Below, one piece after another: positions 13,093 through 25,338 of a stretch of DNA of 64,000 bases. Made by a program: the position numbers and the translations under genes. Where the stretch lies: the NCBI GenBank assembly GCA_013350335.1, contig CM023540.1:21989175-22053174 (forward strand), in the 5' to 3' direction. The notes under the pieces were generated by a model. It was not told the origin of the DNA. It saw only the letters and a program-made list of their open reading frames with translations, and searched no databases. The stretch's first letter is position 1. Every line of letters starts with the position of its first letter. Origin of the DNA: Chimonanthus salicifolius (Eukaryota; Streptophyta; Magnoliopsida; Laurales; Calycanthaceae).

Positions 13093-13925
13093 ATATATTT
13101 TAAATTTTATTACCACATGCCAAAAAAAAATGTGATAATATTTGCAACAATTTTTCTGCTTTCTCCTTAAAATTCCATTATACGCCGGAGCAGGCTTAGA
13201 TTCACAATCGCTGAATTTCTGAAATAGACCCTTTAAAGCATTTGGAGCTATTCTCTCTTTACTTTTACTTTTTTCCTTTTTCTTTAAAAAAAAAATTGTG
13301 TGACACGGACGGATGCTGGTTCTACATCTGACCTTACAGTGACACCTAGAAAAATGGTAAAAAATGCATTAAATTTAACCAATTAACTAAAGTATTAAAA
13401 AGTAGAGTTTTTAATGGGTAGTGATTTTTGTACTACCATTTTCTCTTGTACGTTTTTTTTTTTTGAATTTATATGTGGGAAACCATTGGATACCCAGCGT
13501 AAAACTCCTACAAATGAGCCCACTACTCTTATGACACATCAAGATTAAATTATGACGGCTCAAACCCGTAACCTCCCGCTTTCTCACCTGTCTTTTCTTT
13601 TTTCTCAGACCCTAAAATCAAAATCAAAATTTTCATTTAAACTTAAGAGTTTGGTGGGTTCTCTAAAAAAACAACTTCATGTGGCTTTTCCAACGAGTTC
13701 CATGTGTGAATTCCCTACTCAAAGACTTTGTTTCTTGCAGCTTTTCCAACGTCACCACCCACCACTTTACTCCCATATTTTCCCTTCATTCTTCAATCGC
13801 AGAGAATATAAGATTTCTTACATTTCATCTTTACTCTTTCGGAGGGAAATCTATGGCGAAGAAAATCAATAAAGAAATGATTTCATTTATATTTTTAATG
13901 ACAAATTAAACCACTCTAATCTGCT

Positions 13926-14171
13926 ATGACACAATTATATTTGAAAGCACAAGGGATTTTCCAAGGGAAGATGCAAAAACATGAAGGCATTATTCAATAT
14001 GCAACTGGTGCCATGAAAGAGTGGAACATAACTTGGCAAAATTCGATGAGAATTATGGCCAAGTGGATTGCACCACCAAAAGGAATAAAAATACTTAATT
14101 TTGATTGGGCCAATTGGGGTACCATAGAAGGCATGATAGGGAGGATCATTCAAAGGGGAAGATATGATTAA
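13926..14171 (+). pseudogene. Possible scrap of a LINE RNase H region
   Basis: An 81-codon frame contains the string KWIAPPKGIKILNFD, which resembles the start of the RNase H domain of plant L1 elements (W-x-PP-x-G-x-x-K-x-N-x-D). No downstream RNase H motifs follow. It could be chance resemblance or a decayed fragment; the surrounding 13100-14750 holds nothing else recognisable. Confidence 0.25.
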
Positions 14172-14750
14172 CTTACCATGAAAGCCGATCTAGTAAAATT
14201 TGACTCGATTCAATTATTCAAATTGAACTTAGAACATTTTAAATGGATATTAGTTTAAAATTTTATAATTAAAATATAAAATAGACCCAAACTGTCTAAC
14301 TCATTTAATAATAAGTAATGAGTTGAGGGTTGTTGACTTGAATTTGAATATGACCGAACTCAAAACTGACCCAACCCAACCCGTTGCTAGATCTACTTTG
14401 AACGAGTCTCATTTCTTTCATCTAGACTTTTTCACCCCCTACGGTATTAACCCAACCTAAGTCATCCCAATTTCAATTTTAATGCAAACATGGTTGAAAA
14501 AAAAAAGAAAAATCAATCTTCATTCTCTAGTTCCGCACTAGATTCATTTTGTTTGGTTCTTGCTATCATCCAATTGTCCGATTATGCTACTAAATAAATT
14601 CAGCTTAAGTGTTGGTCTAAAGATCTATTAAGATTGATATAATGAGATTATATTTACCTTTTATTTAGTCAATTATAAGTAATGTTTTTTTGACGCCACT
14701 TATAAGTCATCATCCCTATTAGTACTTCGTTGAAACACAGCCCTATTAAA

Positions 14751-14887
14751 CCCCCCCCCCCCCCTTTCAGGTGATGTTTCCCATATCCCCACAAGATAGC
14801 CATTGGATTATGCCACGGAGACACAAACTCGCACCATCCCACTTCTTGAGGCGGAATATTACCAACTGAACTACCCCGTATCAGGTG
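14751..14887 (-). mobile_element. tRNA-derived SINE (family B), G-tailed
   Basis: Read on the minus strand it begins near 14887 with a box A-like TAGTTCAGTTGG, then GCCTCAAGAAGTG, then a box B-like GAGTTTGTGTCTCC, and ends in a run of 14 G (14 C on the plus strand, 14751-14764). A second copy with the same order of blocks lies at 55412-55530. Copy ends and target duplications are not clear. Confidence 0.55.
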
Positions 14888-15237
14888 TGAACTGACATTC
14901 TATTATCACTTCATTTCATCCTATGCATGGTACTGTGCCCAAAAAAGATAAATCCGTGAATAACCAAGAGACCCTTCATATTATTACTGTTACTAATGTT
15001 GTTGCACATGAGGTAAAATCAAATGGCAGGGAACCAAACATTTCTCGCCTGCCTACTTCAGACCTGAAAAGGACAAAGTCCTCTAAACCACTACAACAGC
15101 AGAAAGGGAAATTCTGTAAGCAAGATGAGAAGGTCCTAATGCAAAGAGAACCTTTCAAACACCGAACTCACAAAAACAGAAAACGCCACAACTCGAGAAG
15201 ATCCCACAAAGCATAGCAGCAGGCTTTACTGGAGTGC

Positions 15238-18200
15238 TTATGTTGGCTTCCAAAGGATGGTCGTCTCTGCAATCATGGATGTAACTACATACGGGTCCAT
15301 GTTTGAAGCAGGCCTCCTGTCCTCGAAATAACCTGTAGAATGAAAAGATTAAAAAAAAAAATTATCATTACCATCGGCACCACCACCACCTTCATCAGAG
15401 CCAACACAAAATCATCTGTTTAATCAATATCTCAGACTTGGGTCATCCAACAGTAGCTTATTTTTAATCATCCATCATTCAGCGAGCAGAAACTTGTGAA
15501 TGCGTCAACAATTCATCAGGGGTTTTTTCTTGGTGGTGTTGGGAGGGTCTTGTAATTTATCCATTTAATTACAGTGTCACATGTTGGACTTCTAGAGTTG
15601 AATCAAGTAATTCCATTTTATCATTGTCAATAAAGCCCTAGTCACGGATACAACTGAATATTGTATATTTCAACAAACTGAAATCAGCCTTTTCATGTTC
15701 CCATTCTCACCAAGAAACCATATTCACACCAAAAAACAAATTAAAAATTCAACATAAATGCAATATTCAAAATGGAAAAATCAAGGATGTAAGTTGGTTC
15801 AATTGAATGATCCTCACCTTTGCCTTCTTTCTCTGTGTCTCTACCAACTCGAATGGAAGCTCCTCGGTTGGCAACTCCCTGTAAATCACAATGAAAAAAA
15901 TATTTGAGGACACTCTACCCTGAACTCCATTTGATTTCTGAAATATGACTTTGATCAGAAGATGTGAAGACTGACCCATAAGAAGGTGTTGATGTCGGCT
16001 GTTTCATGACGTCCGGTGAGTCGTCGTTCATTCCCTTCACCATATGCAGCAATGTGCTCCTTGTGCCTCAGCCCAAGCTTTTCAATAGCCTTCTTTATAA
16101 CCTCATAACCTCCCTCCTTTCTCATGGATTTGGTGCTAAAGCCAACCCAAGAAGAAAAGACTCAAGATACAAATATAGAAGTTCTCAAGAAAGAACAAAA
16201 AATAAATCCACACACAAAAAATCCCAAGTGCCAGTGCCATGGAAGAGAGAAGATGAAAGAGCATGGAGTTTTAAATTCAACTTGGAAGCAATCTATAATA
16301 TGGTCAATGAGAAATATCGTGTGAAACATCCAGAATAAAAGGTTCAATAGAATGAACATGAAAGAACAGCCACTTTGACTGCTTGACATATGGATGGAAT
16401 CCACTCCACTGCATTTAATCTTTCTTGGGCGAAACTGAGGATATCTCGATCGGGGGAGAGAACGGGGAAATCCTGTATGACCCAATATGTCTGGTAAACC
16501 ACTGATTCGTCTGGTGTCTAAAATATAGAATTCAATTACTACTGATTTATGATTTAACCAGATCGAAAATTGATAACGTTTCAAAAATTTATAGATCAGA
16601 GTAAAGCACAAATCTGAATCCATACTAGGTTGGATTTTCTCTCAGTGCCATCTTATCAGCTTGAGGTGGAAATGTGGAAAAATGGGAATTCCAATAAACA
16701 TGATTTCTTTCTGCATCACTATAATTCTGAACCTAAACCCTGTCAAAATATTCAAGTCGGTGACATCTGGTGTACATCGCTTGGAACATGGTTCCGTTTG
16801 CGGTGTTTTGGACAATCTGGAAAGAGAGCAATGGGAGGATATTTGAGGGCAAAGAAGGAATCCGAGAGAGGTGTTTTGAGAGGGCAAAGTGGCACTTGAT
16901 TGGTTGGCTGTCAGTATGTAAGGAGTTTCGGAGATTATCTCCAGAGGATTTTTATCAGTCCTGGGATGGTTATATGAATGGGGTTGGAAGAAACAACAAG
17001 CGATTGGCCAATTGGGTTACGCCTCCATCTGGATACTGTAAATTCAATATGGACGGTACAGCTAGGGGCAAGCCTGGGCCGGCAGGTATTGGTGGAGTGC
17101 TTCACGATGATAGGGGTAGAATGTTGACAGCTTTCTCCGAAACAGTTGGATCAATGGAATCAAATGAGGCTGAACTAAGAGCAATTAGGAGAGCAATTCA
17201 GGTTTGGTCTAGGTTTAGGAGGGGCAATCTCATTATCGAAAGTGACTCAACCAATGCTATCTCTTGGGCTAGTAATAGGAAATTACCCACATGGAGATTG
17301 GTTTGCATAGCAAGGGACATCTGGAGATTGTGTAGAATGAGTGGCATTACCTTCATTCATATACCGCGATCAGCAAATTATATTGCTGATTCTTTGGCTA
17401 AAGCGAGAGTGCATCCATAATCGATGACTTTGGTATTTTTCTCCCTGGCCAGATGTGGTGGCTAGGGATGTGGATATCTTTTGAGTTTGGTGTGGAGTGT
17501 TGCAGGATGTAACTTGTATTTTCTCTTTTTCTCTTTATTTTTTCTTGCTTTCTCTTGATTTTGAGTATATTTCTCTCATACCCAGTTCCTTTTTGTGTAA
17601 TTCTCTATTACTCTATGAAATACAAGAAGTCAATGTTTCAAAAAAAAAAAGTATACCAAACTCCACATACATGATTCTCATCACCAACCAATTGGGATCA
17701 GACTATAGTCATGTACAAAGATGTGGGGTCCACCTGTTCTAAGTTTTCAGAACATGATGGGATCAGATAGGTCTATATGTCTCATAAATTATATCAATGC
17801 ACAATAAACTTCGACATTAGTTCAAGACAATTGCACAGGTATCATTTGAGGAGTTTCTTATTGTGAAAATTTCTTGGCAAAAATCAACACTTTCAGAGTT
17901 TGGTTTTCTTTTTTTCCTTGGAACATATTTTGGAAAACCTCATAGTAATGAAACTTTTGATACAAACTGACAATATCCACATCAAAAGATTTAGATCTGA
18001 TCACTAAAATCATGTAATACCACAAAATTCTCAAACAAGACCAAACTTGCTGCTGCTCTAAAGATTTTTCACATTATAAAATCCACACAAAATATCCATA
18101 TATTTTAAACATACTAGTGATCATTTCAACACCTGAGGACAGATGTACCTCCATTTTGCTATGAAAGAGGGCCTAAATGGTTAGAGGGCCTAAATGGTTA

Positions 18201-21200
18201 AATGTTTATTCTAATTCTATCACATGTCAAGTACCTGTAATTTGTGTGAGCACCAGCTCCATTCCAATCTCCCTGGCCACATCAAACATTTTAAAGATTT
18301 CAGTCACTGAAAGGATAAGTGAACAGGATGTTATATCGTAATTTACAACAATAATTAATCAAGGAGGAAACCATAAAGAAATTAAGTCTTTTCAACAAAG
18401 ACAGTGGCAATTCTAACCTGAATAGGCTTGGGATCAAAGGAGAGGACAACATCAGCAATCTCTGTAATCCTCTGTTAAAGAAAAAAAAAACAGGATAAGT
18501 ACATCAATTCTCAAATCTAGCCAGCAAGTAATACAAGGAACGAACTAAAGACTGATTCTTCCAATTGGCAAGGGGTGCTTCCTTGAGATAATCTGAATTG
18601 ATTCAACAAACGGAAAGCCATTTCCTCTCTCAAAATATGAAAACTTCCTGGCATTTGATTGGCAGACTTGTCCTAAAATGTCCGACTAATACAAAAAATT
18701 AATACTTTGAGGATTTTCAAGATTGCATCTTTAATCACCTCCAAAATGTAGCGAGCAACCCACAATTCATCACCTGCAGAGATTCCCACGGAAGGTCCAA
18801 CTTGGAATTCCCACTGTACAGAAGAAGAAATTCAAAAACCAGATTGTGTTATGAAAGAGAGAAACGATCAAATTTAAAAAGAAGAGACAAAATATGGGCA
18901 ATTCTTACCTGTCCTGGCATCACTTCTCCATTGATGCCACTAATGTTGATACCTGCATATAGACAGGCCTTATAATGGGAATCAACAATGTCACGTCCAA
19001 ATGCCTTGTCAGCGCCAATACCACAGTAGTATGGACCCTGATCCAAATTCACAAAATTAATATGTAACTAATAAATCTTTACAGAACAGATGATTTGAAA
19101 TAGATAGAACGCATAAATGGAAGGAATTTCAATAAGTTGATGCATATAAAACAGAAAAAAATGCTAATGTACATCGTCATCTACACACATAATTCTTACA
19201 ATACCATACTGAAGGAAAAAACAAAATCTGAGATTGGATGGGTGAAAATGAGAGCAACCCTCGTTTACCCCCATTTAGCAACGAAGGGAAGGGACGAGAA
19301 AATCCAATTTCCATGTTTCCTCTCCCTAGCACAAATTTGAAAACCCCTTCACTGCACCTCTCCCTTGGAGTAAGTTTTTTTCCTCTATACCTTTTCACTG
19401 TAATTACCAAACAAGATAAGGGAAACCCCTGCATAAGGGGAACCCCTACAAACTTTACCTCTCATTCAAACGCAGCCAAAGGAACCAAGTCAACAGTTAT
19501 TTGGTTACTCTTAAAAAAATTCTGGTCATGGTTGCGGGTAGTTTTCTAAATGCGTGTATCTGGTGGAGCTGGAAAATTAATGGATGGTCATTCTGATTCT
19601 GGAAGTGGTGGGGGTGGGGTGGGGTGGGGTGCGGGGTAAAGGTAGTGGCACTAAGATTAATTCCACGCTATTTCAGAAACCTTCCATTCCCATTACAGAA
19701 TTGAGCCAATAATGGAATTGGCTGGAAAGGGAAGGTTGTTATTTCCAAGAATGGTATCATCATCAGGAAGGTAGCTCCCCAAATAAGCAAAACACCAAAT
19801 ACAAACAAAATCCATTAAAATGCAACAGCTCTCTAAAATTTAACCAAATGAACAGAAGATAACAATTATTTTGGTTACCGAGGTTATATGCAGGCAATTT
19901 TCATCACAAAATCTTCAAATTTGGCAAATTTCAAACACAAAGAAACCCCATTAAAATGCAACAAGACCCTATCAAACTTAAGAAATTTAAATAAAATGAA
20001 ACAGGTAATTTTTTTTAAAGAAAAACAGGTATATTGATGGTAGGGATGCAACTCGAGTCGAGCGGGTCGGGTTTCTTAAAACCCAACCCGACCCGAATTG
20101 ACATATATAGAGCCCGACCCGAATCAACTCGAATTTTGACCCAACTCGCATTCTGAACCCATTTTAGCCGGGTAGGATCGGATTAACTTGTAAAATCCTC
20201 AACCTAGCCCGACCCGAATCTTATGCGGGTTTTTATCTTCTCAACCCGACACGACCCGTTGGCCCGAAATTCTTGACCCGACCCACATAATTTCTCGGGT
20301 TGGGTCATGTGGGTCGGGCCAAAACCCAACCCAAGTTGCAGCCCTAATTGATGGTAGTCACAACTCACAACTAAACTAAATGATTAAAATCCCAAAAAAT
20401 GAAAGTTTGGAATTACGCACCTGAGGACCTGGGTAACCTGCCACTGGCCATCCAATAGGCCATTTCACTTGTTTCTGCAGAAGGGTATACTCCTGTTCTA
20501 TTCCGTACCTGATTTTACATAGAATTAAAAAAAAAAACAGCAAATAAACAAAGAATTAGGCTAGTGAGACACGCTGACGAGACATGCCATTAGATCGAAT
20601 ATGGGTCTCACAAATTTTAATTCATTTGATAGGTGATTATATGGACATTGAGCGTAAAAAGTTTCACTTCAAATAATCTCGGCCTTTAAATTTTGATGAG
20701 TAGATCATCAAAGTGAAATTTCATTAAAAAAAAAAAAAAACACTATTCCTGTAGGCCTTTTTCTCTATCATGCCCAACAATTTGGGTCTTAAAATTTATT
20801 TTAAGTGTGTGTCTCGCTATCTACTGAGACAGAGCATGTCTCAGTGGAGTTATTGATAAAGAAATTGTAGAAATGCTCATTCGATACAAATGATAGCAGA
20901 AAAAAAAAATTAATGCATTTATATAAAAGGAAAAAAATCCACAAATAGCGACAGTTTTTTTTTTAACGGTAAATAGAATCAAATACTTACCACAGTTCTT
21001 CATCAACAACATCAGGATGGCTGAAGATCTTAGCAGCATTATGCCTTTTGTTTGTTGGAATTGGCTCTCCCGCTGGTGTGTATGTATCACACATCACCTA
21101 CAAACACCCCAAAAATAATAAATATATTAAGAAAATAAATACTAAATAAAGATAGAATAACAAAATTATTAATTATAATAACAAGGGGAAAACTTTACCA

Positions 21201-21910
21201 GAATATTTTTTCCTCTCCTAAACGGGTCCCTGAAAATTGCTTGCGGGCTGTACAAAACATCATAAAAGGTGCAAAGTGCTTATTCAAAAGCCAAAAAAAA
21301 AATCAAAACTCAACAAAAATAAGTGCAATAAACTCACTATAAGATCACTTCGCTGTCTTGTCCTGGAGCTTGGCCAGTGCTGGAACCATCGTAGTTCCAC
21401 TTCGGAAGTTTGTGAGGGTCGCTTACTGGCCCCGAAAGCGTCTGCTTAGGTAGATTAATGAAAAAAAAAAAAATACCCATTAACTGATTACACAAGAAAA
21501 CATGGAAAACCAAGCAGAAACCGAATTCCCAACTCAGAAAAAGTCCAGAAAATTATAAATAATGAAGAAAATTACCTTTGCTTTGCTTCTGAGGTCCATA
21601 CCAGACCCACCAATCCTATTCAAGAACAAAGATTAAAAACATGTTAAAAAAGTGGCACAAAAAAAAATCAAGTCTTCAAGATGATTCCCAGAAAGTAACA
21701 TAAAAACTGATAAAAAAGTAGAAATTCACAAACTCAGAGTACCATTTCGATGAAGAGTGAAACAAGATCAAAAGGGTATATAAGTCCTGACGATGAGAAC
21801 AGAAAAAGGGGAAAAAAAAAACATTGAGACTAATACCATATGTATTCAGCAATAATTTTCTCAGTAGAGTCGGAGAGATTTAAGTTGAGAAGATCATTTA
21901 GCAGAGCCAT
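15238..21910 (-). CDS. GS1: Cytosolic glutamine synthetase (GS1), 13 exons, 357 aa
   Basis: Catalyses ATP-dependent amidation of glutamate with ammonium in the cytosol, central to nitrogen assimilation and remobilisation. Coding exons: 21910-21837, 21615-21576, 21441-21338, 21247-21199, 21097-20991, 20508-20421, 19037-18909, 18813-18739, 18471-18418, 18272-18235, 16135-15976, 15878-15818, 15332-15238. All introns are GT-AG, the frame is uninterrupted and the CDS is 1074 nt. The protein starts [20 protein letters not shown] with no plastid transit peptide; a usual GS1 is about 356 aa. Visible signatures are [61 protein letters not shown], and the C-terminal [11 protein letters not shown], here followed by an extra Thr. 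Family members act as decamers. Intron 10 (2.1 kb) holds an antisense L1 end and intron 6 a hAT-like MITE. Complete and probably functional. Confidence 0.97.
16740..17651 (+). mobile_element. 5'-truncated L1-type LINE 3' end with intact RNase H, in GS1 intron 10
   Basis: The frame 16770-17420 (216 codons) encodes the C-terminal part of a plant L1 ORF2. A Trp-rich linker ([14 protein letters not shown]) is followed by an RNase H domain from about residue 90, with the four acidic residues visible: D95 ([10 protein letters not shown]), E135 (NEAELRAI), D159 (IIESDST), D207 ([10 protein letters not shown]). After the stop come about 220 bp of 3' UTR and a poly(A) run ending at 17651. The reverse transcriptase is missing and the left boundary is approximate. 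It lies antisense to the host gene. The domain is open end to end, so the insertion is fairly young or the frame survives by chance. Confidence 0.85.
20041..20346. mobile_element. hAT-like MITE, 306 bp, in GS1 intron 6
   Basis: Ends are TAGGGATGCAAC and, reverse-complemented, TAGGGCTGCAAC, flanked by the perfect 8-bp duplication ATTGATGG at 20033-20040 and 20347-20354. The interior is dominated by alternating CCCGACCCGA and CGGGTCGGG words. Same family as 27395-27745. It lies 74 bp from the splice acceptor side of exon 6 without touching it. Confidence 0.9.
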
Positions 21911-21982
21911 GACGACGAACAGAAACAAATCGAAGCACTCTTGGAGAAGATGTGAATCGAGAGATATGGAAGAACTTTCTGA

Positions 21983-21992
21983 TATTTATATA
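21983..21992 (-). promoter_or_regulatory. TATA box of the glutamine synthetase gene
   Basis: The minus strand reads TATATAAATA about 73-82 bases upstream of the ATG at 21910. This would place the transcription start near 21955 and give a 5' leader of about 45 nt. Position and consensus support it; there is no direct evidence of use. Confidence 0.6.
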
Positions 21993-21999
21993 GAGTTCG

Positions 22000-22858
22000 T
22001 TTGGAGGGGTCGTGTTGCAATTATAAAAGACGTGGGGTACGCAAATAAAATTTTCAACATTTTTTCCACGGCCAGTGATACAATCATGGTTTCATTATTA
22101 ATTAAACGAAGACTTTACTTTTATAATCTCTTGACAATACAAGATGTTGTGGGGCCCACATAATGACGTTACGATGATGGTTGCCGTTCAACTGGGGGGC
22201 CCATGTCAGGTACGCATGGATGCATCAGCACATTCTTTTTTTAGCCGAATAGCAATTAGGGTTTGTAAGTAACGCCCGAAATTTTCGAATTGAACTAAAA
22301 TAGAAAAGATACGATTCAATTAATCTGAAAAGACTCGATAATTATATAGCCGTTTAGTAATTTTATTAATAAATTAATAATTTTAGATTCTATTTAATAA
22401 ATAAATAGATTTGACTTTAAAATAAATTAAGATTATTATTTTTGATTTACGTCTTGAAAACTTCAGTCATCGGTCGTACTAAAATTCACAATAATGGCAT
22501 AGGGTAAATACATTAAGATTATTCCCATCGTTACCAACCCTAGTTACAAAGTTTTGATAAGTGGATGCTTTAATGCATATTTTTTTTTGTTCGCCATTTA
22601 GAAATGGGGATTTTATTTCAGCAGATCCGAGTTTTTAATTTTTTATTAAAAATTATCATTTTGCCCATTCGCTTTCTTACTGTACGGACGAAAGTTAAGA
22701 ACATTTTTTCTTTCAATCAGACCATCAGATCGTTCAAACTATTATTCATGTATAAATTTCATTTGCCCGGACGCTCTCGGAAGATGCTATAATAATGGAT
22801 AGTGCATTAGTTAAAAAAAAATTATATAATTTCTATAGTTTTGAATAATAATTTTTTT
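22000..22858. other. Intergenic DNA upstream of glutamine synthetase
   Basis: Holds the upstream promoter region of the minus-strand glutamine synthetase gene and AT-rich DNA. No gene and no further distinctive control element are recognised. Confidence 0.5.
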
Positions 22859-23480
22859 TAAAAATTTTAAAGTTATTTTTTATGTACTGTATATTTCTAA
22901 AATTTCTCAAATTAAATATCGGGACTAATTACGATAACCTCATAAAAATACTTTAAGACTTCAAAGTCTTTTGACACTCCTAAATATTTAAAATACAGTA
23001 TTTTACAAATAAAAGTATCCCTCAGATGTGCCGAAAACATACTTCTGGAAGTCCAAACAACAAACCGTAAAAACCGTTGAACTCCAAATTCAAAACTGAA
23101 CAAATATATGAAATTTGAAAAATTAGATCTTTCAAATGATTGTTCACTGATTCTCCGACTAGGCGTTAAAGGTCACCTATTTTTGGTAAACAATCATTTG
23201 AAAGATCTAAGTTTTCAAATTTCACACATTTGTTCAGTTTTGAATTTGGAGTTCAACGGTTTTTACGGTTTGTCGTTTGGACTTTCGAAAGTATGTTTTC
23301 AACACAGCGGAGTGATACTCTTATTTGTAAAATACTTTGTTTTAAATATTTGGGAGTGTCAAAAGATCTTTAAGTTTTAAAGTATTTTTATCAGGTTATT
23401 ATAATTAGTCCGGATATTCAATTTGAGAAATTTTAGAAATATATAGTGCTTAAAAAAATAACTTTAAAGTTTTAAAAGAT
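22859..23480. mobile_element. Foldback (long hairpin) element, about 620 bp
   Basis: The two halves are near-complete inverted copies with arms of about 290 bp around a loop near 23150-23188. Left-arm blocks such as ACTAATTACGATAACCT, ATTTAAAATACAGTATTTTAC and GAACTCCAAATTCAAAACTGA each recur in reverse complement on the right. Outer arm sequence is shared with 10378-10930. The open frames at 22912-23380 are palindrome artefacts. No transposase. Confidence 0.85.
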
Positions 23481-23483
23481 ATT

Positions 23484-23486
<3 letters not shown>

Positions 23487-23550
<64 letters not shown>
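23487..23550. repeat. (AT)32 microsatellite
   Basis: Uninterrupted AT dinucleotide run of 64 bases immediately beyond the right arm of the foldback element; followed at 23577-23606 by a G-rich stretch. Confidence 0.95.
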
Positions 23551-23553
<3 letters not shown>

Positions 23554-24150
23554 ACTAATGCAATAATGCAGAAGGAGGGGGGGGGGTCGGGGCGGCGGGG
23601 CGGGCCATCCAGTCAAAATTTGAAAATCCATTTCTAAAACAAAAGTCCCATGTCTTGTCTTCCTTTTTTTAAAGACTTTTTCTATTTTACAAATTGAGCA
23701 AATTTGTCGTGGATATGCCACGTCTCAGTAGACCAAGCCTTTAAAATAAAAATATATTGACTCCAAAAATCTATAGTTTATGCAGCCATTTGCACTTAGT
23801 TTACAGTGTGGAAATAGAAGGAAAGGGAGATGGAGACCTTATTAAAGATTAATGAGACGTAAGATAGTTAAAAAATAATAATTGGCCACTTAGACTTAAT
23901 TAGATAATCTAACTATATTCTTGACGGGTTTGTAGATTTTAAAAATGTTAATTCTAAGTTAATTCTAAAAAAGTCTGCTGCTGCTGTTTTTCTTCCCTGT
24001 GAATGATCGTGTGATTGATCCATCGCTCTGCCTCGATCTCTCTCGTCTGTAGAAGTGTGGAGAGAAGAAAGGGATCAATCGCACAATCTCATGGATCAAT
24101 CGCACGATTCTATATTTCTGACATTAATCGATTGAAGTGAAAATGGGCTA

Positions 24151-24471
24151 TTTTTTCAATCACACGATTCCACGCGGAAGGGCAGAAACGTAATTTCCAC
24201 TGAGAATTCGAAATGCAGTGTCTACTAACAAAAAATGGAGGTGTTTAAATGCCGAGCCAAAATAAGATGTCTACACGTCTTTTAATGTGAAATCTTTACA
24301 AAAATCTACATTTTAGAGGTCAGTAGAGGGATTGTTGTTGGACAGGACAAATGATAATTAAAAAATAATACTCCACTTCACAATTTAGTGCTATATGGGA
24401 CACCGCATTTCGAATTCTCAGTGAAAATTACGTTTCTGCCCTTCCGTGTGGAATCATGCGATTGAAAAAAC
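24151..24471. mobile_element. Inverted-repeat element, 321 bp, arms about 72 bp
   Basis: Left arm 24151-24222 and right arm 24399-24471 are inverted copies sharing GGAAGGGCAGAAACGTAATT and ACTGAGAATTCGAAATGC. No target duplication is evident and the interior does not code. Most simply a MITE of undetermined superfamily. Confidence 0.65.
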
Positions 24472-24539
24472 AATTCATTTTAAAGTAGATTTTAATAGAA
24501 ACGTTTTCTATGAGTCAACCCATTAAGTTTCATCGTATA

Positions 24540-25030
24540 TTTAGAAATTATTTAGTTGGGGCATTTTATTTAATAAATGAGTTTTTTTAATTTAAATCAA
24601 TCTATTTAATAAATACTTTCAGTTAAATGTGAGCTTAGATAGGTCAATATTTAATAAATGTGCCAAATGTTGGGTCAAACTATTTAAACTCATTTAATAA
24701 ATGATTAAGGCCATGAATGAATGGATCAACTTATTAAGATTGTTTGAATTGAGTCAACTCATTTATTAAAGTGGGTTAAATTTGACATGAGTTGATTTCA
24801 ATTGATCTTTTAGTAAATGATGCGGGTCAAGTTGACTAACTTAAGCTTGTTGCTACTAAAATTAGATCAACCCTTTAATAAATGGGTTGAGACCCATTGG
24901 GCCAACTGTTTTTTAAATGGTCTGGGTTGGAATAACCCATTTAATCTTAGCCAAGTTAGATTAATCCACATAAGATTGGGTAAACCATCTAAGCTTAGTT
25001 GAGTTGTGTCAACTAATTCAATAAATGGTT
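24540..25030. repeat. Degenerate AATAAATGGGT-rich simple-like repeat
   Basis: The stretch repeats degenerate words of the type TTTAATAAATGNG and GGTCAA/TTGACC on both strands without a fixed period. Comparable diverged GGGTCA/TTGAGT-rich stretches lie at 31590-31860, 56880-57130 and 59100-59440. No coding. Confidence 0.4.
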
Positions 25031-25338
25031 CAAGTTGGGTATGCATATAATGAGAGTGTTTTAAGATTTATTTGGTCAAGTCTCAGATAGTGTGGGTCGA
25101 ATTTTTTTCAAGGAAAGCATTTCTCCATTGGTCATGATGAGAAAATTTTACACTATTTTCTTAGAAAAATTTGATGATGAGAATTTAAATTCCTAAAAAC
25201 TGTGCAAATAAATATAAAAAATTTCATTCTAGGCATTATTTAGTCATAGCACAACGTTTGCATGAACTAGAAATACAAAAAACTACAGCCTAATTATTTT
25301 CATATTTTCTAAATATTCAATGGTCATGACCCTATCAA

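Noticed and set aside
14923..15216. 97-codon plus-strand frame
   Set aside because: Antisense to the expected 3' UTR of glutamine synthetase; basic low-complexity composition.
16162..16623. 153-codon minus-strand frame
   Set aside because: Lies wholly in glutamine synthetase intron 10, resembles no protein, and includes no splice-consistent exon.
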